Assembly: GCA_900555925.1 (NCBI GenBank)
Contig: USMU01000001.1
Coordinates: 1-57,241, forward strand
Direction of reading: 5' to 3'
Length of the DNA stretch: 57,241 nucleotides
From: an uncultured Clostridium sp.
GTDB taxonomy: Bacteria > Bacillota > Clostridia > Christensenellales > Borkfalkiaceae
The position numbers and the translations under genes were made by a program. Positions 9,497-17,044 of the stretch are shown here, piece after piece (position 1 is the stretch's first letter; every line of letters starts with the position of its first letter). The notes beneath the pieces were generated by a model. The model worked only from the letters and a program-made list of their open reading frames with translations, did not search any database and was not told where the DNA came from.

Positions 9497-10723
9497 ATGC
9501 GGATTTCACAACTTAAAAAATATGCAAAATTATTGGCAAGGACGGGCTTGAACGTAAAAAAAGGACAGTCCGTATTCATTCAGGCCGGACTCGATCAGCC
9601 CGAATTCGTGGCGATGGTCGTAGAAGAATGTTATAAGGCCGGGGTCAAGGCGGTCTATGTAGAGTGGAGTTATCAGCCCGTCGCAAAGCTCAATGCGACG
9701 TATAAGAGCCTTGAAACGCTTTCGACGCTCACGCCTTGGGAAAAAGCAAAATGGGAATATAAGGCGGAGGATCTTTCCTGTCGCTTGTTTATCGATTCGG
9801 AAGACCCGGACGGAATGAGCGGCATCGATCAAGAAAAAATGAGCGCCGCTCGCCGTGCGCAGTATCCCCAGCTCAAACCTTTCCGCGAAGCGATCGAAAA
9901 TAGACATCAATGGTGCATTGCGGCGGTTCCCGGCAAAGCATGGGCGAAAAAAGTTTTTCCCGACCTGCCCGAAAAGAAAGCCGTCGAAAAGATGTGGAAA
10001 GTCATTCTCTATACGGCTCGCGCGGACGGAAAAAATCCGATAAAGGCATGGAAAGAACATAATGCCGATCTCGAAAGCCGTTGTGCGTATCTGAATAATT
10101 TGGGGCTTAAATATCTCGAATACAAGAGCGCTAACGGTACCGATTTTAAGGTAGAGCTCAATGAAGACGGTATTTTCTGCGGCGGAGACGAAAAGACTTT
10201 GAAGGGACGGGTATTCAATCCGAATATTCCCAGCGAGGAAGTATTTACTTCTCCCAAAGCAGGGGCTGCGGAAGGGATTGTCTACGCGACGAAACCGCTC
10301 TCGTATCAGGGCGAACTCATCGAAAATTTCTCTGTGCGCTTCCAAGGCGGAAAAGTGGTCGAAGTCAAAGCCGAAAAAGGAGAAGAACTGTTGAAGCAGA
10401 TGGTTTCTATGGACGAAGGCGCGGGAATGCTCGGCGAGTGCGCGTTGATTCCTTTCGACTCTCCCATCAATAATTCCGGGGTATTGTTCTATAATACGTT
10501 GTTCGACGAGAATGCGAGTTGTCATCTGGCGCTCGGGCACGGATTTAACGAATGTCTGAAAGGATATGAAAATTACACGAACGATCAGTGTAAGGAACGC
10601 GGAATCAACGACAGCATGATTCACGTCGATTTCATGATCGGAGCAAAAGATATGTCGATCGTCGGAATTACGAAAACGGGCCAGAGAGTACAAATTTTCA
10701 GAGACGGAAATTGGGCCTTCTGA
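9497..10723 (+). CDS. ampS: M29 family aminopeptidase
   Basis: Metal-dependent aminopeptidase of the AmpS/PepS (thermophilic aminopeptidase) family, 408 residues. N-terminal MRISQLKKYAKLLARTGLNV with the family's GVKAVYVEW. Metal-binding segments are near the C-terminus: MDEGAGMLGECALIPFDSP, the conserved Asn/His stretch NASCHLALGHGF, and MIHVDFMIG. Shine-Dalgarno AAAAGGAG lies 6-7 nt before ATG 9497, inside the pepF stop region. It probably finishes degradation of peptides released by the upstream endopeptidase. No clear terminator follows. Confidence 0.92.
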   Translation: MRISQLKKYAKLLARTGLNVKKGQSVFIQAGLDQPEFVAMVVEECYKAGVKAVYVEWSYQPVAKLNATYKSLETLSTLTPWEKAKWEYKAEDLSCRLFIDSEDPDGMSGIDQEKMSAARRAQYPQLKPFREAIENRHQWCIAAVPGKAWAKKVFPDLPEKKAVEKMWKVILYTARADGKNPIKAWKEHNADLESRCAYLNNLGLKYLEYKSANGTDFKVELNEDGIFCGGDEKTLKGRVFNPNIPSEEVFTSPKAGAAEGIVYATKPLSYQGELIENFSVRFQGGKVVEVKAEKGEELLKQMVSMDEGAGMLGECALIPFDSPINNSGVLFYNTLFDENASCHLALGHGFNECLKGYENYTNDQCKERGINDSMIHVDFMIGAKDMSIVGITKTGQRVQIFRDGNWAF

Positions 10724-10758
10724 ACAAGTTTTTTCTCTGTGTGGCGCCGAACGTGTGT

Positions 10759-10787
10759 TTGAAAATTGTATTTTGGCGTTATATATA
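10759..10787 (+). promoter_or_regulatory. sigma-A promoter of the G3E GTPase pair
   Basis: TTGAAA (10759-10764), 17-bp spacer, TATATA (10782-10787). I saw no convincing Zur box around it. Confidence 0.6.
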
Positions 10788-10815
10788 AAGGAGTATAACT
10801 TTAAGAGGTGTTTTT

Positions 10816-11910
10816 ATGACGAAAATAGATATATTTTCCGGCTTTTTAGGAGCGGGTAAAACCACTCTCATCAAAAAATTGATAAAGGAAGCCTACACGG
10901 GCGAACAAATCGTACTAATTGAAAACGAATTCGGCGAAATCGGGATTGACGGCGGATTTTTGCAGGACGCCGGAATAAAGATTACGGAAATGAATTCCGG
11001 TTGTATCTGTTGTTCGCTGGTCGGGGATTTCTCCGAAGCGCTCAAAAAAGTCGAAGCGGAATATCATCCCGACAGGATTGTGATCGAACCTTCCGGAGTC
11101 GGAAAACTCAGTGACGTGATCAAAGCCGTTTCCAATGCGAAGTTGGAAGGCGCCGTTCTCAATGCATTCTGCACCGTCGTCGACGCGGGAAAATGTAAGA
11201 TGTATATGAAAAATTTCGGCGAATTTTTCAACGATCAGGTGGAAAATGCCGCCTGCATCGTCCTTTCTCATACGGACGGAATATCCGAGGAAAAACTCGC
11301 CTCCTGCGTCGAACTGCTTCGTGAAAAGAATCCTTCCGCGGCGTTTGTAACCGCTTCTTGGAAACAACTTGGCGGGAAGACTATTCTCGCCGCCATGGAA
11401 AAGAAGGACTCTCTGGAGGCAGAACTCAAACGTCTTGCGGCCGAGTATGAAAAAGAGCAAGAGGTTGGCGGAGAGCACCACGAGCATCACCACGACGACG
11501 GGGAGTGTTGTCATCATGAACATCACCATGACGACGGGGAATGCTGTCATCATGAACATCACCATGACGACGGGGAGTGTTGTCATCATGAACATCACCA
11601 CGACGACGAAGGCCATCATCACGGCCATCATCACGCCGACGAGGTATTTACAAGCTGGGGGTTGGAAACGACGCATAAGTTTACGAAAGAAGAATTGGAA
11701 ACGGCGCTTTCTGTGCTCGGAAACGAGGCTGAATACGGTACAGTGCTTCGTGCAAAGGGAATCGTCGAAGGGGCAGAAGGCTGGTTCCATTTCGACTATG
11801 TTCCGGGAGAGCCGGACGTTCGGACAGGCAGTGCGGGGGTAACGGGTAGACTTTGCGTTATCGGCTGCAAAATCAATGAAGAAGCTCTCAAAAAATTATT
11901 TAAGGCATAA
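10816..11910 (+). CDS. CobW-family G3E GTPase with His/Cys metal-binding repeat
   Basis: GTP-dependent metallochaperone of the COG0523 group. Walker A GFLGAGKTT at residues 8-16. The family metal motif CICC is at residues 63-66 (NSGCICCSL). Guanine-specificity sequence SHTDG is in the middle and a CobW C-terminal domain spans roughly residues 277-364. Between the domains (residues ~221-275) sit three and a half copies of the 12-residue unit HHEHHHDDGECC, then HHHGHHH. Such stretches bind zinc, nickel or cobalt. It is cotranscribed with a second G3E protein 9 nt downstream. Metal and client protein are not determined by sequence, and zinc homeostasis is the best guess from the partner gene. 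Confidence 0.9.
   Translation: MTKIDIFSGFLGAGKTTLIKKLIKEAYTGEQIVLIENEFGEIGIDGGFLQDAGIKITEMNSGCICCSLVGDFSEALKKVEAEYHPDRIVIEPSGVGKLSDVIKAVSNAKLEGAVLNAFCTVVDAGKCKMYMKNFGEFFNDQVENAACIVLSHTDGISEEKLASCVELLREKNPSAAFVTASWKQLGGKTILAAMEKKDSLEAELKRLAAEYEKEQEVGGEHHEHHHDDGECCHHEHHHDDGECCHHEHHHDDGECCHHEHHHDDEGHHHGHHHADEVFTSWGLETTHKFTKEELETALSVLGNEAEYGTVLRAKGIVEGAEGWFHFDYVPGEPDVRTGSAGVTGRLCVIGCKINEEALKKLFKA
11476..11619 (+). repeat. 36-bp tandem repeat encoding HHEHHHDDGECC
   Basis: Three full 36-bp units (11476-11511, 11512-11547, 11548-11583) and a fourth that diverges after about 30 bases. Units differ by only a few mostly synonymous bases, pointing to recent in-frame duplication. Copy number probably varies between strains. 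Confidence 0.9.
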
Positions 11911-11919
11911 GGAATTCAT

Positions 11920-12879
11920 ATGAAAAAAAAGCTTCCGCCCGAAACTCCCGTATATCTATTTTTGGGATTTTTGGAATCGGGCAAAACGAAATTCATTCAG
12001 GAAACTTTGGAAGATGAAAGGTTTGATACGGGCGAGCGGACTTTATTGCTCGTGACGGAAGAAGGGGAGGAAGAATATGACCCTTCTCGTTTTGCCGTCA
12101 AGAATGTCACCGTAGTCACTTTGGATAAGAAAGAGGAATTCAACGAAGAAAACCTTACCCGATTGCAGGAGAGTTGTAAGGCTAAGCGGGTATTAGTGGA
12201 ATATAACGGCATGTGGCTTCTGGACGAGTTTTATAAAGCTATGCCGGAAGGTTGGATGATCAATCAGGTCATGACGTTTATCGATTCCAAAACCTTCCTT
12301 TCCTATAATGCAAATATGCGCCAGCTCATGTTCGATAAGATACAGAACACGCAGATGGTCGTATTCAATCGTTTGCCCGAAGAGCAGGATAAAATGGAAT
12401 TCCATAAACTTGTGCGTGCCATTACCCGCAGGGCGGACATTGTTTACGAGCACATAGACGGGAAAGCGGAATACGACGATATCGAGGATCCGCTTCCTTT
12501 CGACGTAAAAGCGCCGGTTATCGACATAGAGGATAGGGATTACGCCTTTTTCTATCGCGATTTGTCCGAGAACATGGAAGATTATATCGGGAAAACGGTA
12601 AAATTCAAAGGAATGGTTGCGACGGATAAACGGCTTCCGCCCGATAATATCGTCATCGGTCGTCATATCATGACCTGCTGCGAAGCGGATATTCAATACA
12701 GCGGGCTCGCGTGTATTCTGCCTCAGGCGATGGAGCTGAAAACCCGTGACTGGCTGGAAATCACGGCGAAAATAGAAATGCAGGAACATACGATTTATCG
12801 GGGAAAAGGACCTGTGCTGCTCGCCAAAAAAGCCGAGCGTTGCACGCCTCCCGAGGAACAGCTCGCTACATTTTATTGA
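11920..12879 (+). CDS. G3E-type GTPase fused to a YcgQ-like (TIGR03943) C-terminal domain
   Basis: 319 residues in two parts. The N-terminal ~200 residues form a P-loop domain with Walker A FLGFLESGKT (residues 14-23). It lacks the CxCC metal motif of canonical COG0523 proteins. The remainder (about 205-319), with VKFKGMV, the GRHIMTCCEAD segment (Cys 253-254) and a TIYRGKGPVLLAKKAE ending, resembles the C-terminal domain of B. subtilis YcgQ, a partner of the permease YcgR in a Zur-regulated zinc operon. Transcribed with the His-rich G3E gene upstream. A role in handing metal to, or sensing it for, an envelope protein is inference. The C-terminal assignment comes from remembered family motifs and needs a profile search. 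Confidence 0.75.
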   Translation: MKKKLPPETPVYLFLGFLESGKTKFIQETLEDERFDTGERTLLLVTEEGEEEYDPSRFAVKNVTVVTLDKKEEFNEENLTRLQESCKAKRVLVEYNGMWLLDEFYKAMPEGWMINQVMTFIDSKTFLSYNANMRQLMFDKIQNTQMVVFNRLPEEQDKMEFHKLVRAITRRADIVYEHIDGKAEYDDIEDPLPFDVKAPVIDIEDRDYAFFYRDLSENMEDYIGKTVKFKGMVATDKRLPPDNIVIGRHIMTCCEADIQYSGLACILPQAMELKTRDWLEITAKIEMQEHTIYRGKGPVLLAKKAERCTPPEEQLATFY

Positions 12880-12890
12880 ATAGCAAATAA

Positions 12891-12925
12891 AAAAGAAACG
12901 GTTTTTATACCGTTTCTTTTTTTAT
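12891..12925 (+). terminator. rho-independent terminator of the G3E operon
   Basis: 12-bp stem (12891-12902 with 12909-12920), 6-nt loop, and a continuous T run. It lies 11 nt after the stop codon. Confidence 0.9.
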
Positions 12926-12932
12926 AAAACTG

Positions 12933-12961
12933 TTGACAATCAGGAAAATACTTTGTATAAT
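12933..12961 (+). promoter_or_regulatory. consensus sigma-A promoter
   Basis: TTGACA (12933-12938), exact 17-bp spacer, TATAAT (12956-12961). Drives the small membrane protein at 12997. Confidence 0.9.
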
Positions 12962-12996
12962 ATAATTACTTAAAAAATAAAAGAGGGGGGATATGT

Positions 12997-13386
12997 ATGC
13001 AAAAAGTAAAACTGCCCAAAGACGCCCTTGCGGCAAGAATTGTCTTTGTTATCGGGTTAATGATAATTGTCGGCATGATGGTAACCTTTATTGTAGTTTT
13101 GATTTTTCCTCAACCGGCTTCGCAAGAAACTTGTGGCTGTATGAGTCCGTCGGCCAAGATTTTTTTCTTTTTATTAATTTTCGGACCATTTGTGACTTTG
13201 TTCGCCTGTTTGTTTTTTCTTATCGCTTGGGCAATTTTATATGCTCCCGATCTCATGACAGAACCGGAGGGAGCAAAAATTTTGAAAAGGCGTAGAAAAA
13301 TTTATCTTTCTTTCGCCATCATTTTTACTCTGTTAGCTATCGGAACAATACTGTTTTTTGCTCTGTGGCCAAGTTGGCTAGGATGA
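12997..13386 (+). CDS. small three-helix membrane protein of unknown function
   Basis: No family recognised. The 129-residue product has three strongly hydrophobic segments: about residues 10-37 (FVIGLMIIVGMMVTFIVVLIF), 52-83 (FFFLLIFGPFVTLFACLFFL) and 103-125 (SFAIIFTLLAIGTILFFALW). Two short basic loops (KRRRK) suggest an inner-membrane protein with cytoplasmic basic turns. ATG 12997 is chosen over ATG 12993 (other frame) because the frame is longer, hydrophobic and well spaced from AGAGGGGGG. It is a single-gene unit between a consensus promoter and a terminator, so it is probably strongly expressed. Confidence 0.75.
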   Translation: MQKVKLPKDALAARIVFVIGLMIIVGMMVTFIVVLIFPQPASQETCGCMSPSAKIFFFLLIFGPFVTLFACLFFLIAWAILYAPDLMTEPEGAKILKRRRKIYLSFAIIFTLLAIGTILFFALWPSWLG

Positions 13387-13389
13387 TAC

Positions 13390-13419
13390 AAAAACGAACC
13401 GCAACAGCGGTTCGTTTTT
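13390..13419. terminator. bidirectional terminator between the membrane protein and leuS
   Basis: 13-bp perfect stem (13390-13402 with 13407-13419) with a 4-nt loop. A-rich on one side and T-rich on the other, so it can terminate both converging units. Confidence 0.9.
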
Positions 13420-13429
13420 CATACAGACG

Positions 13430-15868
13430 TCAGCCGACGATAATATTGACTAACCGATTGGGAACGACGATACATTTTTTAATCGTTTTTCCTTCGAGTA
13501 GAGGAGCGATTTCGGGGGAAGCACATACGGCGGCTTGAATTTCCTCATTGGTAAGTCCTTTGGCAATCATTATTTTCGCGCGGATTTTACTGTTGATTTG
13601 TATGGCGTATTCCGTTTCGTCCTTGACGAGAGCGCTTTCGTCTGCGACGGGATAGGCTTCCTCAAATACAGAGTTCTTATGTCCCGTAATCTCCCAAAGT
13701 TCCTCGGTGAAATGAGGGGCAAAGGGTGCGAGCAGACGAAGGAAATCGTCCACGCACGCTTTGAAGAATTTTATATTCCTCTCTGCACCGAGACTCTCGT
13801 ATTTTTGAAGGGCATTCAGGTATTCCATCAGTCTCGCAACGGAGGTATTGAAGGAAAAGGCCTCCAAATCCCGAGTGATATTTTTGGCCGCGTAATTGCG
13901 GATATAATTCAATTCTTTTTCCGCGGCCGTGTTTGCTTCTATGTTATTGTTTTCGGTTTCGGCCGCTTTTCTTACCAGGCGTTCGATTCTGTCGGCAAAT
14001 TTTGCGATGGACTTGATACCGTCGTCATTCCAGGGCCCGCCTTCCGTATAACTGAAACCGAACATGAGATAGAGACGGAATACGTCGGAGCCGTACTCTT
14101 CGATATATTTATCCGGAGAAACGACGTTTCCTTTGGATTTTGACATGCGATTTCCGTCAGGGCCGAGAATGACTCCCTGATGAACCAGCCGTTTGAAGGG
14201 CTCGCTGAAATCGAGATAACCCATATCCCTGAGCGCCTTGGTGATAAAGCGGGCATAGAGAAGATGCATGCAGGCATGTTCCGCGCCGCCGACATACACG
14301 TCTACGGGCAACATTTTATCGACGATTTCCTTTGAGAAAGGCTGCTTGTCGTTATGCGCGTCGGGATAGCGGAGATAATACCAGCTCGAACAAACGAAAG
14401 TATCCAAAGTGTCGGGATCGCGGCGAGCTTTTCCGCCGCAGACGGGGCAGGTACAGTTCATAAATTTTTCGTTCGCTGCGAGAGGAGATTTCCCGGTAGG
14501 CCGAAATTCCACGTCGTAGGGAAGTTTTACGGGCAAATCTTTCTCGGGGACGGGAAGCACGCCGCATTTTTCGCAATGAATCATGGGAATGGGCGCGCCC
14601 CAGTATCTCTGACGGGATACCGACCAATCGCGCAGGCGGTAATTTACTTTTTTGCAGCCCTTTCCGAGCTTGCTGAGATAAATGGCGACGGCGTTTCGGG
14701 CTTCATCGCCGGACAGTCCGTCGAACTCGCCGCTGTTCACGAGAATGCCGTCCTCGCAGAAGGGGAGCACCGTTTCGCCGCCCTTCTTTTGTATGACCTG
14801 CGTAACAGGAAGATTATATTTTTTCGCAAACGCGTAATCGCGTTCGTCGTGCGCGGGAACGGCCATGACGGCGCCTGTGCCGTAGGAATAGAGTACATAA
14901 TCCGCAAGGTATACGGGCAGTTGTTTTCCCGTGAGCGGGTGTGTCGCAAAAGCTCCCGTAAATACGCCCGTCTTTTCGCGTGCCGTGGAGAGCCTGTCTA
15001 TATCGTTCGCCTCGGAGGCGTATTGCACATACTTGTCGATTTCTGCGGCACGCTCGGGATGAGCGGCTTTGAATTTTTTCACGAGGGGATGTTCGGGGGC
15101 GAGAACGACGTAATCGACGCCGAATACCGTATCGGGACGAGTCGTAAATACCGTGATGACGTCTCCCGTTTCACAATCGAAGTTAATTTCACAGCCGGTG
15201 GATTTCCCGATCCAGTTTTTTTGCATGAGCTTGGTCTTTTCCGGCCAGTCCAACCCGTCGAGATCTTTCAAAAGCTCCTCGGCGTAATCGGTGATTTTCA
15301 AAAACCACTGCGTCATATTCTTTCTGGAAACCACGGCTCCGCAGCGTTCGCATTTTCCGTCCGCAACCTGCTCGTTTGCGAGGACGGTTTCGCAGGAGGG
15401 GCACCAATTTACGAGCGCTTCCTTCCGATAGGCGAGTCCCTTTTTATAGAGCTGCAAAAACAGCCACTGCGTCCATTTATAATAGTCTTCTTCGCAGGTT
15501 TTGACTTCCGCGGACCAATCGAACATCGCGCCCATGTTCCGAAGCTGCTGTTCCATTGTGGCGATATTTTTTTCCGTGGAGTCTTTGGGATGAATCCCCG
15601 TCTTTAAGGCATAGTTTTCCGCGGGGAGTCCGAAGGCGTCGAAGCCGATCGGCTGAAATACTTCATATCCCTGCATTTTTTTGAATCGGGCATAGGAATC
15701 GGTCGGACCGTAGTTATACCAATGCCCGACGTGCAGTTTTGCACCGGAAGGATAGGAAAACATTTCGAGGACATACCATTTTTTGTCCGCATTCTTTTTA
15801 TTGAAATTGTTCTGTCTGGATTTTTCCCATCTTGCCTGCCATTTGCTTTCCACCGACTTCATGTCCAT
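13430..15868 (-). CDS. leuS: leucyl-tRNA synthetase
   Basis: Class I aminoacyl-tRNA synthetase charging tRNA-Leu. It shows the HIGH-type motif LHVGHW in the N-terminal Rossmann fold, a connective (editing) domain with [10 protein letters not shown] and CPxC zinc-knuckle-like pairs (CPSC, CERC), and the KMSKS motif as [10 protein letters not shown]. The C-terminal anticodon-binding domain ends in the usual INSKIRAKI and [14 protein letters not shown]. Length 812 is normal. Start ATG has GGAGG about 10 nt upstream. No T-box is present: the leader from its promoter is only ~55 nt. Confidence 0.97.
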   Translation of the reverse strand: MDMKSVESKWQARWEKSRQNNFNKKNADKKWYVLEMFSYPSGAKLHVGHWYNYGPTDSYARFKKMQGYEVFQPIGFDAFGLPAENYALKTGIHPKDSTEKNIATMEQQLRNMGAMFDWSAEVKTCEEDYYKWTQWLFLQLYKKGLAYRKEALVNWCPSCETVLANEQVADGKCERCGAVVSRKNMTQWFLKITDYAEELLKDLDGLDWPEKTKLMQKNWIGKSTGCEINFDCETGDVITVFTTRPDTVFGVDYVVLAPEHPLVKKFKAAHPERAAEIDKYVQYASEANDIDRLSTAREKTGVFTGAFATHPLTGKQLPVYLADYVLYSYGTGAVMAVPAHDERDYAFAKKYNLPVTQVIQKKGGETVLPFCEDGILVNSGEFDGLSGDEARNAVAIYLSKLGKGCKKVNYRLRDWSVSRQRYWGAPIPMIHCEKCGVLPVPEKDLPVKLPYDVEFRPTGKSPLAANEKFMNCTCPVCGGKARRDPDTLDTFVCSSWYYLRYPDAHNDKQPFSKEIVDKMLPVDVYVGGAEHACMHLLYARFITKALRDMGYLDFSEPFKRLVHQGVILGPDGNRMSKSKGNVVSPDKYIEEYGSDVFRLYLMFGFSYTEGGPWNDDGIKSIAKFADRIERLVRKAAETENNNIEANTAAEKELNYIRNYAAKNITRDLEAFSFNTSVARLMEYLNALQKYESLGAERNIKFFKACVDDFLRLLAPFAPHFTEELWEITGHKNSVFEEAYPVADESALVKDETEYAIQINSKIRAKIMIAKGLTNEEIQAAVCASPEIAPLLEGKTIKKCIVVPNRLVNIIVG

Positions 15869-15929
15869 AGTAAGACGACCTCCGAAACCGCGGTATGCCC
15901 GCGCCTTAAAAATGCTTTACTTTCATTAT

Positions 15930-15958
15930 ATTATAGCTTTTTTTTCCTTTCAAGTCAA
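15930..15958 (-). promoter_or_regulatory. sigma-A promoter of leuS
   Basis: On the minus strand TTGACT (15958-15953), 17-bp spacer, TATAAT (15935-15930). Confidence 0.85.
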
Positions 15959-16042
15959 GCAAATAAACGGAACGGGAGATTTCTGCATAGAAATTTTACG
16001 GCAAGAATAAATAATTCTGTTTCCGCGGCATACAATAATGTT

Positions 16043-16744
16043 GTGGAAAAAATAACGGTCACTCAAAGCGGCGCTCAAAGCCCTTATATGTCTTACCTTT
16101 ACGGCAAAGTAACGGATAAGTTTTCTTTTCTTCCCACCGACTGCGGACTGGAAACGGACGGCGACAGGACCACTCTCGTCTTTCGTTCGGAAAGAAAGTA
16201 CTGCCCGTACATCCGCAATTATACGGAGGAAAATATTGCGGACGTCATCGCGGTCGGATATAAATATCAGTATTTTTCAAAAAATCTTTTTTTGCCGCTC
16301 CTGTCGGCGGAAGAAAAGGATATATTGATCACCGCTCTGGTCGCGGCGGACCTTCCCGAGGACAGAGAATATATCAAAAAACAAATCCGCGGCTTTGAGG
16401 AGTACTGTATCGACGGCATGTTCAATTTCCGGCTTCACGACCTCAAAACCCGTTGGCGGGGAATTGCGGAGTATATTCCCTCGGAATTCACGTCGGCTTC
16501 GCTCGAAAGTTTTCTCGACTTCCTCATCGGAGAAAATAACGGAAAAGTATTTTTGAAAGAGGGAAAACTGTATGACGAAGATTATCGCATCCTGAGCCGC
16601 AGTTCCTTGATCGGCGGCCGAGCGAATCCGATTCGGGAAATTCTTTTGAGCGGCGCGGATAATATTTACTGTTTCGGGTCTCCCGATAAATCCACGAAAG
16701 AATTTCTCAAAAAATATTACGGGGAAAAGGTGGTTTTCTGCTGA
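16043..16744 (+). CDS. ytxC: YtxC-like putative sporulation protein
   Basis: Resembles the YtxC family: the run IADVIAVGYKYQYF, the ILITAL...IKKQIRGFEEYC helices, the hallmark IDGMFNFRLHDLKTRW and the end segment FLKEGKLYDEDY. B. subtilis ytxC also lies directly before thrS, so synteny supports the call. Family members are annotated as putative sporulation proteins and the molecular role is unknown. The start is uncertain. GTG 16043 or ATG 16088 are the only ordinary starts in the conserved part and neither has a Shine-Dalgarno. The frame is open much further upstream, and AACGGGAG at 15971-15978 is followed only by a CTG at 15983. Confidence 0.7.
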   Translation: MEKITVTQSGAQSPYMSYLYGKVTDKFSFLPTDCGLETDGDRTTLVFRSERKYCPYIRNYTEENIADVIAVGYKYQYFSKNLFLPLLSAEEKDILITALVAADLPEDREYIKKQIRGFEEYCIDGMFNFRLHDLKTRWRGIAEYIPSEFTSASLESFLDFLIGENNGKVFLKEGKLYDEDYRILSRSSLIGGRANPIREILLSGADNIYCFGSPDKSTKEFLKKYYGEKVVFC

Positions 16745-16750
16745 AAACGG

Positions 16751-16779
16751 TTGACAAACTTTTTTCAAACGGTTAAAAT
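16751..16779 (+). promoter_or_regulatory. sigma-A promoter of thrS leader
   Basis: TTGACA (16751-16756), 17-bp spacer, TAAAAT (16774-16779), starting 7 nt after the ytxC stop. Confidence 0.8.
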
Positions 16780-16787
16780 ATATCGTG

Positions 16788-16998
16788 TAAAGACAAGTAG
16801 CGTTGTTTTTCGGATTTTCAGAGAGTCCGCTCCTCGGCTGTAAGGCGGGCAATTCGGGACAAAGGCGAAACCACTTTATGTTCGTGACAAGATTGAAAAA
16901 AGCGGTCAAATTGTATTTGGCAATTAAGGTGGAACCGCGCAAACGGAAAGTATTGCGTCCTTAAACTCTCGGAATTTTCAGAGTTTGAGGATTTTTTT
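16788..16998 (+). ncRNA. T-box riboswitch upstream of thrS
   Basis: The T-box sequence AAGGTGGAACCGCG is at 16926-16939, and its antiterminator partner TGCGTCCTT follows at 16954-16962. The alternative terminator is a 12-bp stem (16958-16969 with 16980-16991, one G-U pair) followed by seven T's. Upstream lies a stem I region with an AGAGAG motif (~16820) and GAAACCACTTT, in which ACC (16870-16872), a Thr codon, is the likely specifier. Uncharged tRNA-Thr would stabilise the antiterminator and turn thrS on. Exact 5' boundary and specifier are inferred. Confidence 0.92.
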
Positions 16999-17044
16999 AT
17001 ACAAAAAATAAAGAAGGATAATTGAAGTACGGAGGAATCAGTTT

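Noticed and set aside
10741..10815. Zur operator before the G3E genes
   Set aside because: No good match to the palindromic Zur box could be found by eye, although the gene content would fit one.
14354..15607. 417-codon open frame on the plus strand across leuS
   Set aside because: Shadow of leuS.
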